The notes: generated by a model not told the origin, from the letters alone. 64,000 nt of DNA from Lachnospiraceae bacterium (GCA_014239155.1 JAAZZQ010000035.1:1-64000); one strand, 5' to 3'; positions 26,938 through 37,431 are shown, counted from the first letter of the stretch. Numbers and translations are program-made.

Positions 26938-28813
26938 AAGATAATCCTATCTCTTTTCTGCCTCGCAAGCAATCTGCATACCAAAATACAATCTCTGCAA
27001 TGTGATGCAAATCACCCTCTTTGCTAACCGCACGCCACTGCTGCTTGTATGCCATAAACCAACGTTCCATTCGAGATGCCAGCCCACATGCCTGTGCCTC
27101 ATCCCAGTTTTCTCCACGTTCCTTTACAGCAAGCATCGTTCCAATCATATTCCAGATTTGTATCGCCTCCACTGCAAGGTCAACCTCCGCAACAATTGGT
27201 CTAGTGTAGGAATCCATATTCGCAACGGTCTGTTTCATCTGGCGCATAACATCACACAACTTCTGGTTCGCTTGTGCAATATCGTCTGCATTCTGCACAG
27301 CATCTGGAACTAACTTATCATTCTCTGGCGCATGATTTAACACATAGTTCTCATAAAATACATTTGCTGCCCACCAGTCAAATTTACTATAATTTGGAAT
27401 CTGTGCCATTAATCCCACGAGCGCGCCAGAATGGTCGCCATATTCCAAACGCGAAATCTGTTCATTTATCTCATCAAAGCCTATCTCCAAAGGATTCCAT
27501 GAGAAACATGCACCGTAAATGACACCCGGCACAGAAAATGCAGGATAGTTGACATGACCACAGTCACCCCAGTCGGTATTGAGTATCCCTTCTGCGTGAT
27601 ATTTACGCGCATATCTGCACATTCTAGTAATATTTTTATAGGAATTTTCTATTAAATTCATCCATTGATTCCAACCACAGACACCAGGGCAAACATACTG
27701 TCTAGCGCCCGCTTCTGCCATGAGACGGCATTCCTCCTCGCGCTGTTCTGGCGCATAACCCCATGTCAGGCACAATGTATTCTTAGGAAGTCTATTGATA
27801 TAATCTGGATTCTTGCAGATTATATCTCCAAAAAACTGTGGCTGCTTTCCACGCTCTGTCAAAAAGACACATAGCTCGTTCACAAACCGAATATACATCT
27901 CATGAACACCATCACGCTCTGCTGTCTCCTTCGACTTCTCTTTGCCCAAATCAAACGTCTCATCAGCGCAAATATTAAACTTGTCTGAAGTAAACAGCGC
28001 ACCATACTCAGCAAGCATACTTTTAACCAATGTCAATGTTCTGTCATCGGTAACATTTAATGTGTGATGACGCATTCTGTCCCAGAAGGAGAAAGGCTCT
28101 TTCCAAGAATCCTTACGTTCACACAAATCGCCATAGCTCTTTGTAGACAAGAGCATATACAAATGGCCAAAGCTTGCCAATGCCGGAACGAGCTCAACAT
28201 GTCGTTCTCTGCAATAACGGTCCAGCTCTAAAATATCCTCCGATGTCAATGGTGTCTCATCACGCCACATCTCTGTCAAATCACGGAACAAATATGTATG
28301 CTCCACATAGAGCTGAAATTGATTCATTTTATAGCGGCTGATACGGTCCACCATACGCTTTAATCCATCAAGTGTTAATACACGGCCTCGTGTCTCGTCA
28401 AAGAAGTACCCGCGAGCCTTAATATCTGGCGCATCTGTAATTTCCACACATGATATCATACCGCCGCTCTGCGCCGCAATCTGCCCCAATGTCTGTACTC
28501 CGTAAAGCACCGCTGCGCCATCACCTCCCGCAATCACAATTCCATTTTTTGTCACGGATAGATGATACGCTTGCGCTTCAAGCGCGGTATCCTTTTTCAA
28601 CACAATGTCCCCTGCACGACCCGCACCTCTTGTCACCGCACAAGTAATCCCTGTTGCTTGCTGTAGATTATCCCGCAGAATCGTAGCGTAAACAGTTCCA
28701 TGCTCCTCTGCTGTGTCTCCAATCTCGCTGTCAACCGCAATGACACAATTCCAGCTCAGTTCATAAAATCCCTCTTTTTCTTCTACTTGTCTTGGTTTTG
28801 GCAGTATATCCAT
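26936..28813 (-). CDS. Beta-N-acetylhexosaminidase, GH20, cytoplasmic
   Basis: GH20 enzymes remove terminal beta-GlcNAc or GalNAc by substrate-assisted catalysis. An N-terminal GH20b domain (about 1-125) precedes the barrel with the paired Asp284-Glu285 in NICADETFDLG; a helical C-terminal region follows. No signal peptide. GGGAGG precedes the ATG. It is the last gene of the operon that begins with a sugar permease at 37201, and would trim GlcNAc antennae of complex N-glycans. Confidence 0.9.
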   Translation of the reverse strand: MDILPKPRQVEEKEGFYELSWNCVIAVDSEIGDTAEEHGTVYATILRDNLQQATGITCAVTRGAGRAGDIVLKKDTALEAQAYHLSVTKNGIVIAGGDGAAVLYGVQTLGQIAAQSGGMISCVEITDAPDIKARGYFFDETRGRVLTLDGLKRMVDRISRYKMNQFQLYVEHTYLFRDLTEMWRDETPLTSEDILELDRYCRERHVELVPALASFGHLYMLLSTKSYGDLCERKDSWKEPFSFWDRMRHHTLNVTDDRTLTLVKSMLAEYGALFTSDKFNICADETFDLGKEKSKETAERDGVHEMYIRFVNELCVFLTERGKQPQFFGDIICKNPDYINRLPKNTLCLTWGYAPEQREEECRLMAEAGARQYVCPGVCGWNQWMNLIENSYKNITRMCRYARKYHAEGILNTDWGDCGHVNYPAFSVPGVIYGACFSWNPLEIGFDEINEQISRLEYGDHSGALVGLMAQIPNYSKFDWWAANVFYENYVLNHAPENDKLVPDAVQNADDIAQANQKLCDVMRQMKQTVANMDSYTRPIVAEVDLAVEAIQIWNMIGTMLAVKERGENWDEAQACGLASRMERWFMAYKQQWRAVSKEGDLHHIAEIVFWYADCLRGRKEIGLS

Positions 28814-28890
28814 AATGCTTCCTCCCTTTATGATTTAAAAATCTTTATAATAAAAATCTCTGATAACAGCTAACGTTTTTGCTTTTCTTA

Positions 28891-29871
28891 CTACTCCATA
28901 CTTGCCATTAAGCGGTCAACCGTTGTAAATGCCAAACCTGTAACAGTATCTGCGCATCCATAATAAATCGCAATCCTGCCTGTGGCAGCATCTGTCAAAG
29001 TCGCACATGGAAATACCACATTGGGCACATCTCCCATGCATTCATACAATTCATGCGGTGCCAAAATATAATTTCTTGTTCTCTTTAATACCTTCCACGG
29101 CTTTTCCAAATCTAGTAGTGCACATCCCATGCGATACACATAGCCGTTACAAGTGGTAATAACACCATGATAGATTAACAGCCATCCTTCATCTGTCTCA
29201 ATTGGAACACTACCTGCACCAATTTTAGTACACTGCCATGCAGAGTAATCCCCTTTGATTGCTCCCATTACAAAGCGATGACATCCCCAATATTTCAAAT
29301 CAGGACTCTCGCTTAAGAAAATATCACCAAATGGTGTGTGTCCATTGTCACTTGGGCGACTCAACATATAGTAATTGCCGTCAATTTTTCGCGGAAACAG
29401 AACACCATTTCGATTAAATGGCAAAAATGCATTTTCCATCTGGTAAAATGTCTGAAAATCAAACGTATAACCTACCCCGATTGTAGGATACTCATGGTAT
29501 CCGTTACACCATGTAATATAATACCGATCCTCCAGAAAACAAACTCTTGGATCATAGCGAAAATCGCGCTTTGCCACCTCTGGGTCCGCACCCTGAAAAA
29601 TAATTGGGTCATCTGATATATCCCAGTGAAGACCATCTTTGCTAAATCCTACAAAAATATCCATGCTGATGGATTTGCTATCGCAGCGGAACACCCCTGC
29701 ATATCCATCTTGAAATGGAACCACTGCACTGTTAAAGATACTGTTAGAATTTTTTGTTGCAAAGCGGTCAATAATTGGGTTCTTGTCATAGCGCCACACT
29801 GGCTGCTTACTGTCTGTCGGCGACTCCTGCCACGGCATGTTGGGTAGATCTTTTCCTATTATTTTTGCCAT
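28891..29871 (-). CDS. GH130 beta-mannoside phosphorylase, copy 1
   Basis: GH130 enzymes use phosphate to split beta-mannosides. The 326-residue sequence (NMPWQESP...[40 protein letters not shown]) resembles the UhgbMP/BT1033 group that acts on Man-beta-1,4-GlcNAc, the N-glycan core. The likely catalytic Asp is Asp107 in YDPRV. It would give mannose-1-phosphate and GlcNAc in the cytoplasm. A paralogue about 88% identical by eye lies at 59767. The mannobiose/mannosylglucose enzymes of mannan pathways are the alternative, but no mannanase or epimerase is in the window. Confidence 0.88.
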   Translation of the reverse strand: MAKIIGKDLPNMPWQESPTDSKQPVWRYDKNPIIDRFATKNSNSIFNSAVVPFQDGYAGVFRCDSKSISMDIFVGFSKDGLHWDISDDPIIFQGADPEVAKRDFRYDPRVCFLEDRYYITWCNGYHEYPTIGVGYTFDFQTFYQMENAFLPFNRNGVLFPRKIDGNYYMLSRPSDNGHTPFGDIFLSESPDLKYWGCHRFVMGAIKGDYSAWQCTKIGAGSVPIETDEGWLLIYHGVITTCNGYVYRMGCALLDLEKPWKVLKRTRNYILAPHELYECMGDVPNVVFPCATLTDAATGRIAIYYGCADTVTGLAFTTVDRLMASME

Positions 29872-29931
29872 CTTTATTTCCCTCCATTTTCATTTCCTTT
29901 ATTTTTTCTTCTTTTCCTTTGAAGTGTCAAT

Positions 29932-32070
29932 TTAGACATCAATTCTCAGCTGTTCAACCGTATGCCCTGTAAGTTGCGCACTTCTTTTATCTGGCTGCTG
30001 TCCTCCTACATAGATATTGTAATGACCGCTGCACAACTCTTTTTTCCCATTTTCGTTATATAACATAAATGCGTCTATGGGCAGATGCATTGTAATTGTC
30101 TGCTCTTCTCCTGCCTTTAATGGTAGCTTCACAATATGCTTAAGCTGTCCATGCGGCATCTTAGAATGTTCTGCATGTACATACACCTGCACAGTCTCCA
30201 CTGAGTCCATCATACCTACATTTTTCACTGTGGTTTGAATCTCTACCCCATTCTCTGTCAACGCATTTCCTGTTAAAAGCTGTGTGTCGCTATATGCAAA
30301 TGTGGTGTAAGCCAGACCATAACCAAACGGATACAGTGCTTCCTGTTCCATATAACGATAGGTTCTGCCTGTCATTGCGTAGTCCTCAAAAGGTGGAAGC
30401 TCTTCTGTGGTCCGATAAAATGTAACTGGAAGTTTTCCCTCCGGTGACACATCTCCAAACAGTATTTGTGCAATTGCTTTACCGCCTCTTGCACCTGGGT
30501 ACCATCCTTGCAAAATCGCATCCAGATGTTGATCGGCCCACGTAATTGCATGTGCGCCCCCCGACAGCACAATCAATATTACTGGTTTCCCGCTCTGTTT
30601 CGCGATTTCTAACAGTTCTTGCTGTACACCAGGCAAATTTAGATTTTGCTTATCGCCGCTTCCATACTCGTTTCCAGCATCCCCCTGTTCACCCTCTACA
30701 CTGGCGTCAAGACCCATCACAGCAATCACAACATCACTATCCGCGCACACTTGGCGCACCTCAGCAGCACGGTCATTTGCCTGCGCAAGTCCAGTAGTGC
30801 GGTCTTTATAAAGATGACCTCCCTCAGAATAAAGTACGCGCGCGCGGTCCCCCACATAATCCTGAATGCCCTCAAGCACTGTGATATAACGAGACGCAGT
30901 TCCTTCGTAATTGCCGACAAGCGCACGACGGTTATTTGCATTTGGACCAATCACACCAATTGTCTTTATTTTGGATAAATTTAATGGCAATGTCTGATTT
31001 TCGTTTTTTAGTAACACAACAGAGCGCCTTGCCACTTCCTCGTTCAACGCCTGCATCTCTTTAGAATCCACCACACTGAATGGAATCTTGTCAAATGGAC
31101 TATCTTCTTTTTGGTCAAATACCCCCAGTTTCATCCGCGCCATAAAGAGATTGATAACCGCCTCATCAATACGAGACTCGTCTACAAGCCCTGCTCTTGC
31201 AGCCTGCACTAAAAATCCAAACGTCTTTCCGCAATTTAAGTCACATCCATTGTTCATTGCCATAGCGGCAGAGTCCATTGGTGTCGCCGTTACACAATGT
31301 CTTAGATGAAAGTCTTCCAACGCACCACAGTCGGACACTACATGTCCTTTAAATCCCCATTCATCTCGAAGAATGTCTATTAGTAATCGACGATTTCCAC
31401 AACATGGAACGCCATCTATGCGATTGTATGCGCCCATTACCGCCTCAACTTTTGCCTCTTTCACACAAACCTCAAACGCTGGCAAATATGTTTCGCGTAA
31501 ATCCTGTTCACTGACATGCACATCAAACGCATGGCGTACCTCCTCGGGACCACTATGCACCGCTATATGCTTTACGCACGCGGCTGTCTTGAGATACTTC
31601 TCATCATGTCCCTGCAATCCTTCCACATAACGCAGTCCCATGCGACCAGATAAATAAGGGTCTTCCCCTAATGTCTCTTGTCCGCGCCCCCAACGTGGGT
31701 CCCTAAAAATGTTAACATTGGGCGCCCAAAAGGTTAGTCCTTTATAAATATCTGTATCATTTCCCGCCTGTTGCATATTAAATTTGGCACGTGCCTCGGT
31801 GGAAACAGCATCTCCTACTTTTTCCATTAAATTCTCATCAAATGTCGCCGCCATACCGATTGCCTGTGGAAACACTGTTGCTGTACCCGCTCTAGCAACT
31901 CCATGCAGCGCCTCGTTCCACCAATTATAGGCTTTAATTCCCAAGCGTTCTATCGCTGGAGACTGATTTTGTGTCTGTGCTACCTTCTCTTCTAATGTCA
32001 TCTGTTTTACAAGCTCTGTTGCGCGTTCCCGATACGCTTTAAGCTTCTCTTCATTTTGGTTTAGTTCCAT
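29932..32070 (-). CDS. GH3 glycosidase, beta-xylosidase/beta-glucosidase type
   Basis: A 712-residue, signal-less GH3 enzyme with the N-terminal barrel, the alpha/beta sandwich and a C-terminal FnIII-like domain. The nucleophile is Asp247 in VVSDCGAL. YNWWNEALHGVARAG near residue 50 is typical, as I recall, of the beta-xylosidase-like clade of GH3. Within this operon the substrate could be the beta-1,2-xylose of plant N-glycans; a beta-glucosidase is the plain alternative. The gene lies 31 bases after GH29. Confidence 0.88.
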   Translation of the reverse strand: MELNQNEEKLKAYRERATELVKQMTLEEKVAQTQNQSPAIERLGIKAYNWWNEALHGVARAGTATVFPQAIGMAATFDENLMEKVGDAVSTEARAKFNMQQAGNDTDIYKGLTFWAPNVNIFRDPRWGRGQETLGEDPYLSGRMGLRYVEGLQGHDEKYLKTAACVKHIAVHSGPEEVRHAFDVHVSEQDLRETYLPAFEVCVKEAKVEAVMGAYNRIDGVPCCGNRRLLIDILRDEWGFKGHVVSDCGALEDFHLRHCVTATPMDSAAMAMNNGCDLNCGKTFGFLVQAARAGLVDESRIDEAVINLFMARMKLGVFDQKEDSPFDKIPFSVVDSKEMQALNEEVARRSVVLLKNENQTLPLNLSKIKTIGVIGPNANNRRALVGNYEGTASRYITVLEGIQDYVGDRARVLYSEGGHLYKDRTTGLAQANDRAAEVRQVCADSDVVIAVMGLDASVEGEQGDAGNEYGSGDKQNLNLPGVQQELLEIAKQSGKPVILIVLSGGAHAITWADQHLDAILQGWYPGARGGKAIAQILFGDVSPEGKLPVTFYRTTEELPPFEDYAMTGRTYRYMEQEALYPFGYGLAYTTFAYSDTQLLTGNALTENGVEIQTTVKNVGMMDSVETVQVYVHAEHSKMPHGQLKHIVKLPLKAGEEQTITMHLPIDAFMLYNENGKKELCSGHYNIYVGGQQPDKRSAQLTGHTVEQLRIDV

Positions 32071-32101
32071 ACTCCATATCCTCCAAGATGAATCGTATTT
32101 T

Positions 32102-33394
32102 TTATTTCTCCGACATCATCCAGCCTTCTCCATGACCTAAATTATACGTAATTTCTCCTTCCAATTCAACTTTTAATACAGTTGCATAAGAATGCAGTTC
32201 CATGTCTTTTGCCCAAATCCATGCAGTTCCAGGAATACCACTCCACGGCAGAGAACCTGTGTAAGTAACTTTAAGCTCCTCCCCTGTATGTAACACACTA
32301 ACGCGGCGAATTGGTGTTTTAATTCCTTTCAGACACAATGCCTCCTGCGGTCTGTCATAGATAAAAAGATATAGGGTTTGCTTGTCTGCTGAGATTGTGC
32401 TTCCACCCAAAAACTGATGGTAACTCAACCCTTTTGTTGTGCCATATACCGCTTCTTTGTTATCATCAATCCAATTGCCAAGTTCTGTGAGTACATGCTC
32501 TTGGCGCTCATCAATTGTGCCGTCTTCGCGTGGTCCAATATCCAGCAGCATCCTTCCACCTAGCGTAATACAGTCACAGAACATGCGCACAATCTGTCCT
32601 GGTGTCTTGTATTCATTGTCAGAAGGTCTGTAGCCCCAAGAATCATTGATTGTTGTGCAGAACTCCCACTCGCCATCTAACCCATAAATAGGAATGCCCT
32701 GTTCTGGTGTCTGATAATCCCCGTAACCTTGCATTCTTGAGTTTAGCACCACATTTGGGTTTAACGTGTGTAGATACTCCCGAAATTCTGGCATTTTCCA
32801 CTGTTTAGGACTTCTCTCCCAGTCACCGTCAAACCACAATAAATCAACTGTGCCATATTGTGTCATTAATTCCTTTAACTGATTGTTATTAAATTCAAGA
32901 AAGCGCTCCCACTGTTCCGGTTCCTCATCTTTTCCTGCGGGCGATCCATAAATATCTTCCAGACATTCCTCTTTTGTCTTTCCCTCTGGATAAACACTGC
33001 GATAGCGTGGGTCCGACCAGTCAATCAAAGAATAATACAAACCAACTTTAAGTCCTTCCTCCTGCAATGCCTGTGTGTACTCTCGCACCAAATCCCGCGC
33101 CGCTGGCGTCTTTTTCACAACACTCAGGTCACTATATTTTGTGTCAAACAATGCCACACCGTCATGATGCTTTGTTGTCATGACCGCATATTGTGCACCT
33201 GCTTTCTTAAACAATTTTGCCCAACTGCGCATATCCAATTTAGACGCGGTAAAGCCTTCGCACTGTTTCATATAATCTTCATAAGAAATCGCACCATTAT
33301 GAAAAGACCATGACTCAGAAACATCTCCTACCGCATAAATTCCATAATGAATAAAAATTCCCAGCTTTGCATCTCGAAACCACTGCTGCATCAT
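32102..33394 (-). CDS. Alpha-L-fucosidase, GH29, copy 1
   Basis: The 430-residue cytoplasmic enzyme begins with the family motif WFRDAKLGIFIHYGIYAV and carries KHHDGVALFDTKYSD. The nucleophile is Asp189 in LLWFDGDW. A small beta domain ends the protein. It would remove alpha-fucose from the glycan core or antennae; linkage cannot be told from sequence. It is the first enzyme gene after the transport genes and stands behind an attenuator-like hairpin. Confidence 0.9.
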   Translation of the reverse strand: MMQQWFRDAKLGIFIHYGIYAVGDVSESWSFHNGAISYEDYMKQCEGFTASKLDMRSWAKLFKKAGAQYAVMTTKHHDGVALFDTKYSDLSVVKKTPAARDLVREYTQALQEEGLKVGLYYSLIDWSDPRYRSVYPEGKTKEECLEDIYGSPAGKDEEPEQWERFLEFNNNQLKELMTQYGTVDLLWFDGDWERSPKQWKMPEFREYLHTLNPNVVLNSRMQGYGDYQTPEQGIPIYGLDGEWEFCTTINDSWGYRPSDNEYKTPGQIVRMFCDCITLGGRMLLDIGPREDGTIDERQEHVLTELGNWIDDNKEAVYGTTKGLSYHQFLGGSTISADKQTLYLFIYDRPQEALCLKGIKTPIRRVSVLHTGEELKVTYTGSLPWSGIPGTAWIWAKDMELHSYATVLKVELEGEITYNLGHGEGWMMSEK

Positions 33395-33499
33395 AAAGCA
33401 AGCCCTCCCTTTGCTCTTATAATATTTATTTAAATTATAATAAGTTCATGCCCATTCGAGCAAGTATAATATCGTTAGACATGATACCATATTGATAAA

Positions 33500-33538
33500 A
33501 TAAGGGCAGGCACAGCCAAAACTGTAACCTGCCCTTAT
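33500..33538 (-). terminator. Attenuator between binding-protein and GH29 genes
   Basis: An 11-bp stem (ATAAGGGCAGG with its complement) with a T-rich minus-strand tail (TTTTATC). It sits inside the operon directly after the solute-binding-protein gene, so it probably lets the transport genes be made in excess over the enzymes. Confidence 0.65.
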
Positions 33539-33612
33539 CCAGTACAGCATTGCAGCTAACACAAATTGTCAAATTACTGCACTTTATTTCTCATAATCAA
33601 ATCAAACAACAA

Positions 33613-35265
33613 CTACTCAATAATGTTTGTAATACCGCGAATCTCAAGGTATTTGGAAAGTCCAAGACCTTCAAATCCGTCTTTGTAAGCCTGCCAAGCC
33701 GCATCATCATCCACATCCTGCTCACCAGAGATAAACAATGCCTGCTGCTGTCTAAAATAATCGTCAATTGCAGTCTTATACTCAGAATAAATTTCAACAG
33801 AATCCTGATCGACCCAAATTGACTCTACAACGTCCTTGGTCAAATATGGCTCATAAAATGTTTCAACTGCTTTCTTCTCATCATAAAGTGGCTTATCTTC
33901 AACTGGCTTCCATCCAATTGGTGTATATTTTGGTAAAGACTGTGGCCACAGATTAGACCAGCTAACCTTTTCCTGTGTCTCAGCATCCAGAGTCTTTATA
34001 TCGATTCTGCGATATGCATACTCATCTCCGCCCTCTTCTTTAAAGCATACAAGACCTACAGGTCCTACAGTACAACCAATACCATTTTCAAACGCAAACG
34101 CATTGTCAAACCATCTTGCAATAATCTCAGGATGCTCTGCATTATCTGTGATAACTGCCTGTGTTCTGTAAACAGAGTTTCCAAGTGTCGCTCTTAACCA
34201 CTTTCCACCTTTGTCTGCATTTAGAACAGGAAGGGGATCATATGGGGGTTTCTCCTCTGTCTGCTCAATTCCTGAAAATTCATTGGAACCATATGCAATG
34301 GATACACCATACATATCTCTATTGCCTTTTCCTTCCCATGTTGCAGAATCCTGTGTAAAGATTTCTGTGTCAATCAGTCCCTGCTCATACAGTTTGTTGA
34401 GCCAGCTCAAGCACTCTCTATACTGTGAACTAATACCTGCGTAGGCATTCTCACCATCCACAACTGTAATCGCCTCTTTTGACATAGGCATACCAAAGTA
34501 TCCTGCCATCGCTTCCAAAGATTTATTATTTGGATCAGTTGAGAATGGAATTTCATCATTCGGGTCACCATTTCCGTTCGCGTCCTGCGCTTTAAATGCC
34601 TTCAAAACTTCCTCAAATTCATCTGTGGTAGTTGGCATCTCCATATTGACATTCTCCAACCACTTGCTGTTAATATAGGGAGTATAGTTTACTGTGGTAT
34701 CGCCACATACATAAGGAATCGAGTAAATATGGCCATCTGGTGCAGTCATCTTCTCTCGCACACCGGGAAGATCCAAAATTGCAGAGATATTTGGACAATA
34801 CTGCTCAAAAATATCCTCAAGTGGAATAAACACGCCCTGCTCCACACCGTAGGTAAGAATCATCGAGTCAGACAAAGTCCAGCCGCCGAGCACATCTGCA
34901 TAGGAACCTGAGTTTAATGCTAGATTCAACTTCTCTGTTGCGTTCTCATAAGCATTAATCTGCAATTCAACGTCCACATTGGTCTGTTTCTTAAGCTCAT
35001 CTAACATATAGAACTCACCTGTAGCACTTGAGTCGTCACAGAAAATAGAAAAGCTGTATGTGCCCTCGTCTACAATTGGAAGTCCCTCTGCATACATAAT
35101 GCCATCAACTTTTCCGTCTGCATCCACTTCCTTTGGTGCCGCAGTTGTTGTAGAATCGGAACTGTCCTTTTTGTTAGCACTGGTATCACCACTACCTCCG
35201 CAACCTGCAAGTGTTGTTCCACACACTGCTGTTATCAGCAACATTGCCACTAACTTTTTCTTCAT
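33613..35265 (-). CDS. Sugar-binding lipoprotein of ABC importer 1
   Basis: A 550-residue extracellular solute-binding protein. The lipobox TLAGC ends at Cys22 after a KKK signal peptide, so it is lipid-anchored on the outer face. It has the large LplA/YtcQ-like fold that binds oligosaccharides; an acidic stretch DANGNGDPNDE looks like a calcium-binding loop. It follows two permease genes, and by context binds N-glycan oligosaccharides. Confidence 0.9.
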   Translation of the reverse strand: MKKKLVAMLLITAVCGTTLAGCGGSGDTSANKKDSSDSTTTAAPKEVDADGKVDGIMYAEGLPIVDEGTYSFSIFCDDSSATGEFYMLDELKKQTNVDVELQINAYENATEKLNLALNSGSYADVLGGWTLSDSMILTYGVEQGVFIPLEDIFEQYCPNISAILDLPGVREKMTAPDGHIYSIPYVCGDTTVNYTPYINSKWLENVNMEMPTTTDEFEEVLKAFKAQDANGNGDPNDEIPFSTDPNNKSLEAMAGYFGMPMSKEAITVVDGENAYAGISSQYRECLSWLNKLYEQGLIDTEIFTQDSATWEGKGNRDMYGVSIAYGSNEFSGIEQTEEKPPYDPLPVLNADKGGKWLRATLGNSVYRTQAVITDNAEHPEIIARWFDNAFAFENGIGCTVGPVGLVCFKEEGGDEYAYRRIDIKTLDAETQEKVSWSNLWPQSLPKYTPIGWKPVEDKPLYDEKKAVETFYEPYLTKDVVESIWVDQDSVEIYSEYKTAIDDYFRQQQALFISGEQDVDDDAAWQAYKDGFEGLGLSKYLEIRGITNIIE

Positions 35266-35300
35266 ATATATATCCTCCTTATTATAAAATATTTCATATT

Positions 35301-36230
35301 CTAGCCTTTCACAGAACCAATCATAACACCTTTTACAAAATGCCGCTGGATAAACGGATACAATACCAGCACTGGAATACTACTTATGATAATGAGCGAG
35401 TATTTCATAACCTCAATGAGTTCCTTCTTTTCATTGAGCGCTGCTCTTGCCTCTGCTGTTGTCGCCGCCTGTTGCAGTGCAGACTCATTTGTAATCAAAA
35501 TACTTCTCAATACGAGCTGCAATGGATATTTATTCTGATCAGACAGATAGATCAAACCAGAAAAATATGAGTTCCAATGGCCTACACCATAATACAGAAC
35601 CATAATTGCGGTAATCGCACCGGACAGTGGTAACGCAATCTGGAAGAAAAACCGTCCTTGTGTACAGCCATCAATCTCCGCCGCTTCATAAAGCTCCTCT
35701 GAAATATTGGTCTTAAAGAAAGTTCTCGCCACAATCATGTTATATACGCTTAGACATCCCGGAAGAATCAAAGCCCACATCGTATCAAGTAATTTTAAAT
35801 TTTGTACTACTAAATATGTAGGAATCAAACCACCACTAAAGAACATGGTAATTACATAAAACATTGTAATAACTTTCTTGCCTGAAAATTTATCTCTTGA
35901 GAGCGCATACGCAGTGGGAAGTGTTACAGCTAAATTTACCAGCACACCACATACCGTGTACAACACAGAGTTTAAGAAGCTTCGCACAACCGAGTCATCC
36001 TTAAATACCTCTGCATATCCCTTTAGTGTAAAACCGATTGGGTGCCAAATTACTTGACCACCAGACACAGCTTTGGGATTGCTGACAGAAGAGATAATAA
36101 CCCACCAGAGTGGATACGCGACAATCAAAAGCAAAATTGTTAAGATAATAAAGATGACTGTATCAAAAATCACATCTTCTTTGCAACGTTTGATTTTGGA
36201 TTCAACTTCCACTTCTTTTTCTTTTTTCAT
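35301..36230 (-). CDS. Sugar ABC permease, LplC/YtcP type (importer 1)
   Basis: A 309-residue inner-membrane permease with six predicted helices and the EAA loop AAEIDGCTQGRFFFQIALPLS that contacts the ATPase. It ends in GVMIGSVKG as is typical. No ATPase gene is in the cluster; such systems usually borrow a shared MsmX-type ATPase coded elsewhere. Confidence 0.9.
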   Translation of the reverse strand: MKKEKEVEVESKIKRCKEDVIFDTVIFIILTILLLIVAYPLWWVIISSVSNPKAVSGGQVIWHPIGFTLKGYAEVFKDDSVVRSFLNSVLYTVCGVLVNLAVTLPTAYALSRDKFSGKKVITMFYVITMFFSGGLIPTYLVVQNLKLLDTMWALILPGCLSVYNMIVARTFFKTNISEELYEAAEIDGCTQGRFFFQIALPLSGAITAIMVLYYGVGHWNSYFSGLIYLSDQNKYPLQLVLRSILITNESALQQAATTAEARAALNEKKELIEVMKYSLIIISSIPVLVLYPFIQRHFVKGVMIGSVKG

Positions 36231-36244
36231 GCTGCATCCCTCCT

Positions 36245-37201
36245 TTAGAATAGGCTTGTTCCGGACATCTTATCCGCAATCTTGTTGACAATTATCAGCA
36301 TGACCATATTAATCAAAGTATTAAACAGACCTATCGCCGAAGAGTAGGACATATTGTTATCGATCAAACCGACTTTATACACGTAGGTAGAAATAATTTC
36401 CGATACAGAAAGGTTCAGGTCATTCTGCAAAGCATATGCCTTCTCAAAGCCAATAGACAAAATGCTGCCGCAACTTAAAATGAGCTGAATTGTCGCTGTT
36501 GGAAGAATAGACGGAAAATCAATATAACGAATAATTTGGAATTTCGTCGCACCGTCACATTTTGCTGCCTCATGTAACTCTGGACTGATCCCAGACAATG
36601 CAGCAAAGTAAATAACGGAACTCCACCCCATGCCTTGCCAAATACCGGACCATACATACAGATGTCGCCAATATTCCTTCTTCGCCATAAAGTTGACTGC
36701 ATCACCGCCAAACATCTTAATCACTGTATTAATAATACCAACGCTCGGAGACAGAAACAGAATCAACATACCACACATAACAATGGTGGAAATAAAGTTG
36801 GGTGCATATGTAACGGTCTGGATGACTTTTCGGTAGCGTTTGTGCCGAAATGCATTCAGCATCAAAGCCAAAATAATCGGAATTGGAAATGAAACCAGCA
36901 GACCATATAGACTCAAAATCAGTGTGTTTGTGATTGTGCGTCCAAAATACGGAGATTCTATAAATCGCTGAAAGTAACGCAGACCCACCCAAGGACTTCC
37001 CCAAATTCCTTGCTTCGCATTAAAACGCCGAAATGCAATCTGCACACCATACATTGGAATATAGCTGAAAATAAATGTCAGAATAATTCCTGGCACACAG
37101 AACATATAGAGAGACGCATCTTTCTTAATCGTCTCAACGAGACTGCGCTTTTTGGTTGGAATAGCTGGTTGATTTAAACTTTTGGTTGTTTTGGTTTTCA
37201 A
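36245..37201 (-). CDS. Sugar ABC permease, LplB type (importer 1)
   Basis: The partner permease has helices throughout and the EAA loop HEAAKCDGATKFQIIRYIDFPS. The start is TTG at 37201 (MKTKTTKSLNQ...), 7 bases after an AGGGG site; the longer frame from a GTG at 37234 has no ribosome binding site. It is the first gene of the operon that continues through LplC, the binding protein, GH29, GH3, GH130 and GH20. Confidence 0.88.
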   Translation of the reverse strand: MKTKTTKSLNQPAIPTKKRSLVETIKKDASLYMFCVPGIILTFIFSYIPMYGVQIAFRRFNAKQGIWGSPWVGLRYFQRFIESPYFGRTITNTLILSLYGLLVSFPIPIILALMLNAFRHKRYRKVIQTVTYAPNFISTIVMCGMLILFLSPSVGIINTVIKMFGGDAVNFMAKKEYWRHLYVWSGIWQGMGWSSVIYFAALSGISPELHEAAKCDGATKFQIIRYIDFPSILPTATIQLILSCGSILSIGFEKAYALQNDLNLSVSEIISTYVYKVGLIDNNMSYSSAIGLFNTLINMVMLIIVNKIADKMSGTSLF

Positions 37202-37263
37202 ATAATCACCCCTCTGCTCTTTAAAGCGTAACACTAAGTTACTTTTGTTAATAGTTTCATGTT

Positions 37264-37277
37264 GACAAACGTTTATC
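37264..37277. promoter_or_regulatory. LacI-type operator GACAAACGTTTATC
   Basis: A 14-bp palindrome with one mismatched pair and a CG centre. It starts 12 bases downstream of the operon's -10 box, over the transcription start. The plus-strand LacI gene at 45908 is a candidate binder; a catabolite-response site is an alternative. Confidence 0.6.
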
Positions 37278-37288
37278 TCATTTTTATT

Positions 37289-37317
37289 ATTATACTATAA
37301 AATATTAACTTTTGGAA
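37289..37317 (-). promoter_or_regulatory. Promoter of the N-glycan import operon
   Basis: On the minus strand TTCCAA and TATAAT are separated by 17 bases, about 88 bases before the TTG start of the first permease. Confidence 0.6.
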
Positions 37318-37392
37318 GCATTTTTTTGTATTTTTTTAGTCTTTTTTTATAGCATTTTTTTCATCTATTTATTATTTCGGAAAAAATCACTA

Positions 37393-37431
37393 AAAAATAG
37401 CGGTCTTTTCTGTCAAAAGACCGCTATTTTT
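37393..37431 (-). terminator. Strong terminator after pepA
   Basis: A perfect 17-bp stem (AAAAATAGCGGTCTTTT with its complement) and a 5-base loop, with T-runs on both strands. It ends the transglutaminase-to-pepA operon and insulates the next promoter. Confidence 0.9.

Noticed and set aside
28891-29871. Assignment of GH130 to beta-mannan breakdown
   Set aside because: No mannanase, mannobiose epimerase or alpha-galactosidase is present, while GH85, GH38 and GH20 point to N-glycans; kept only as an alternative.
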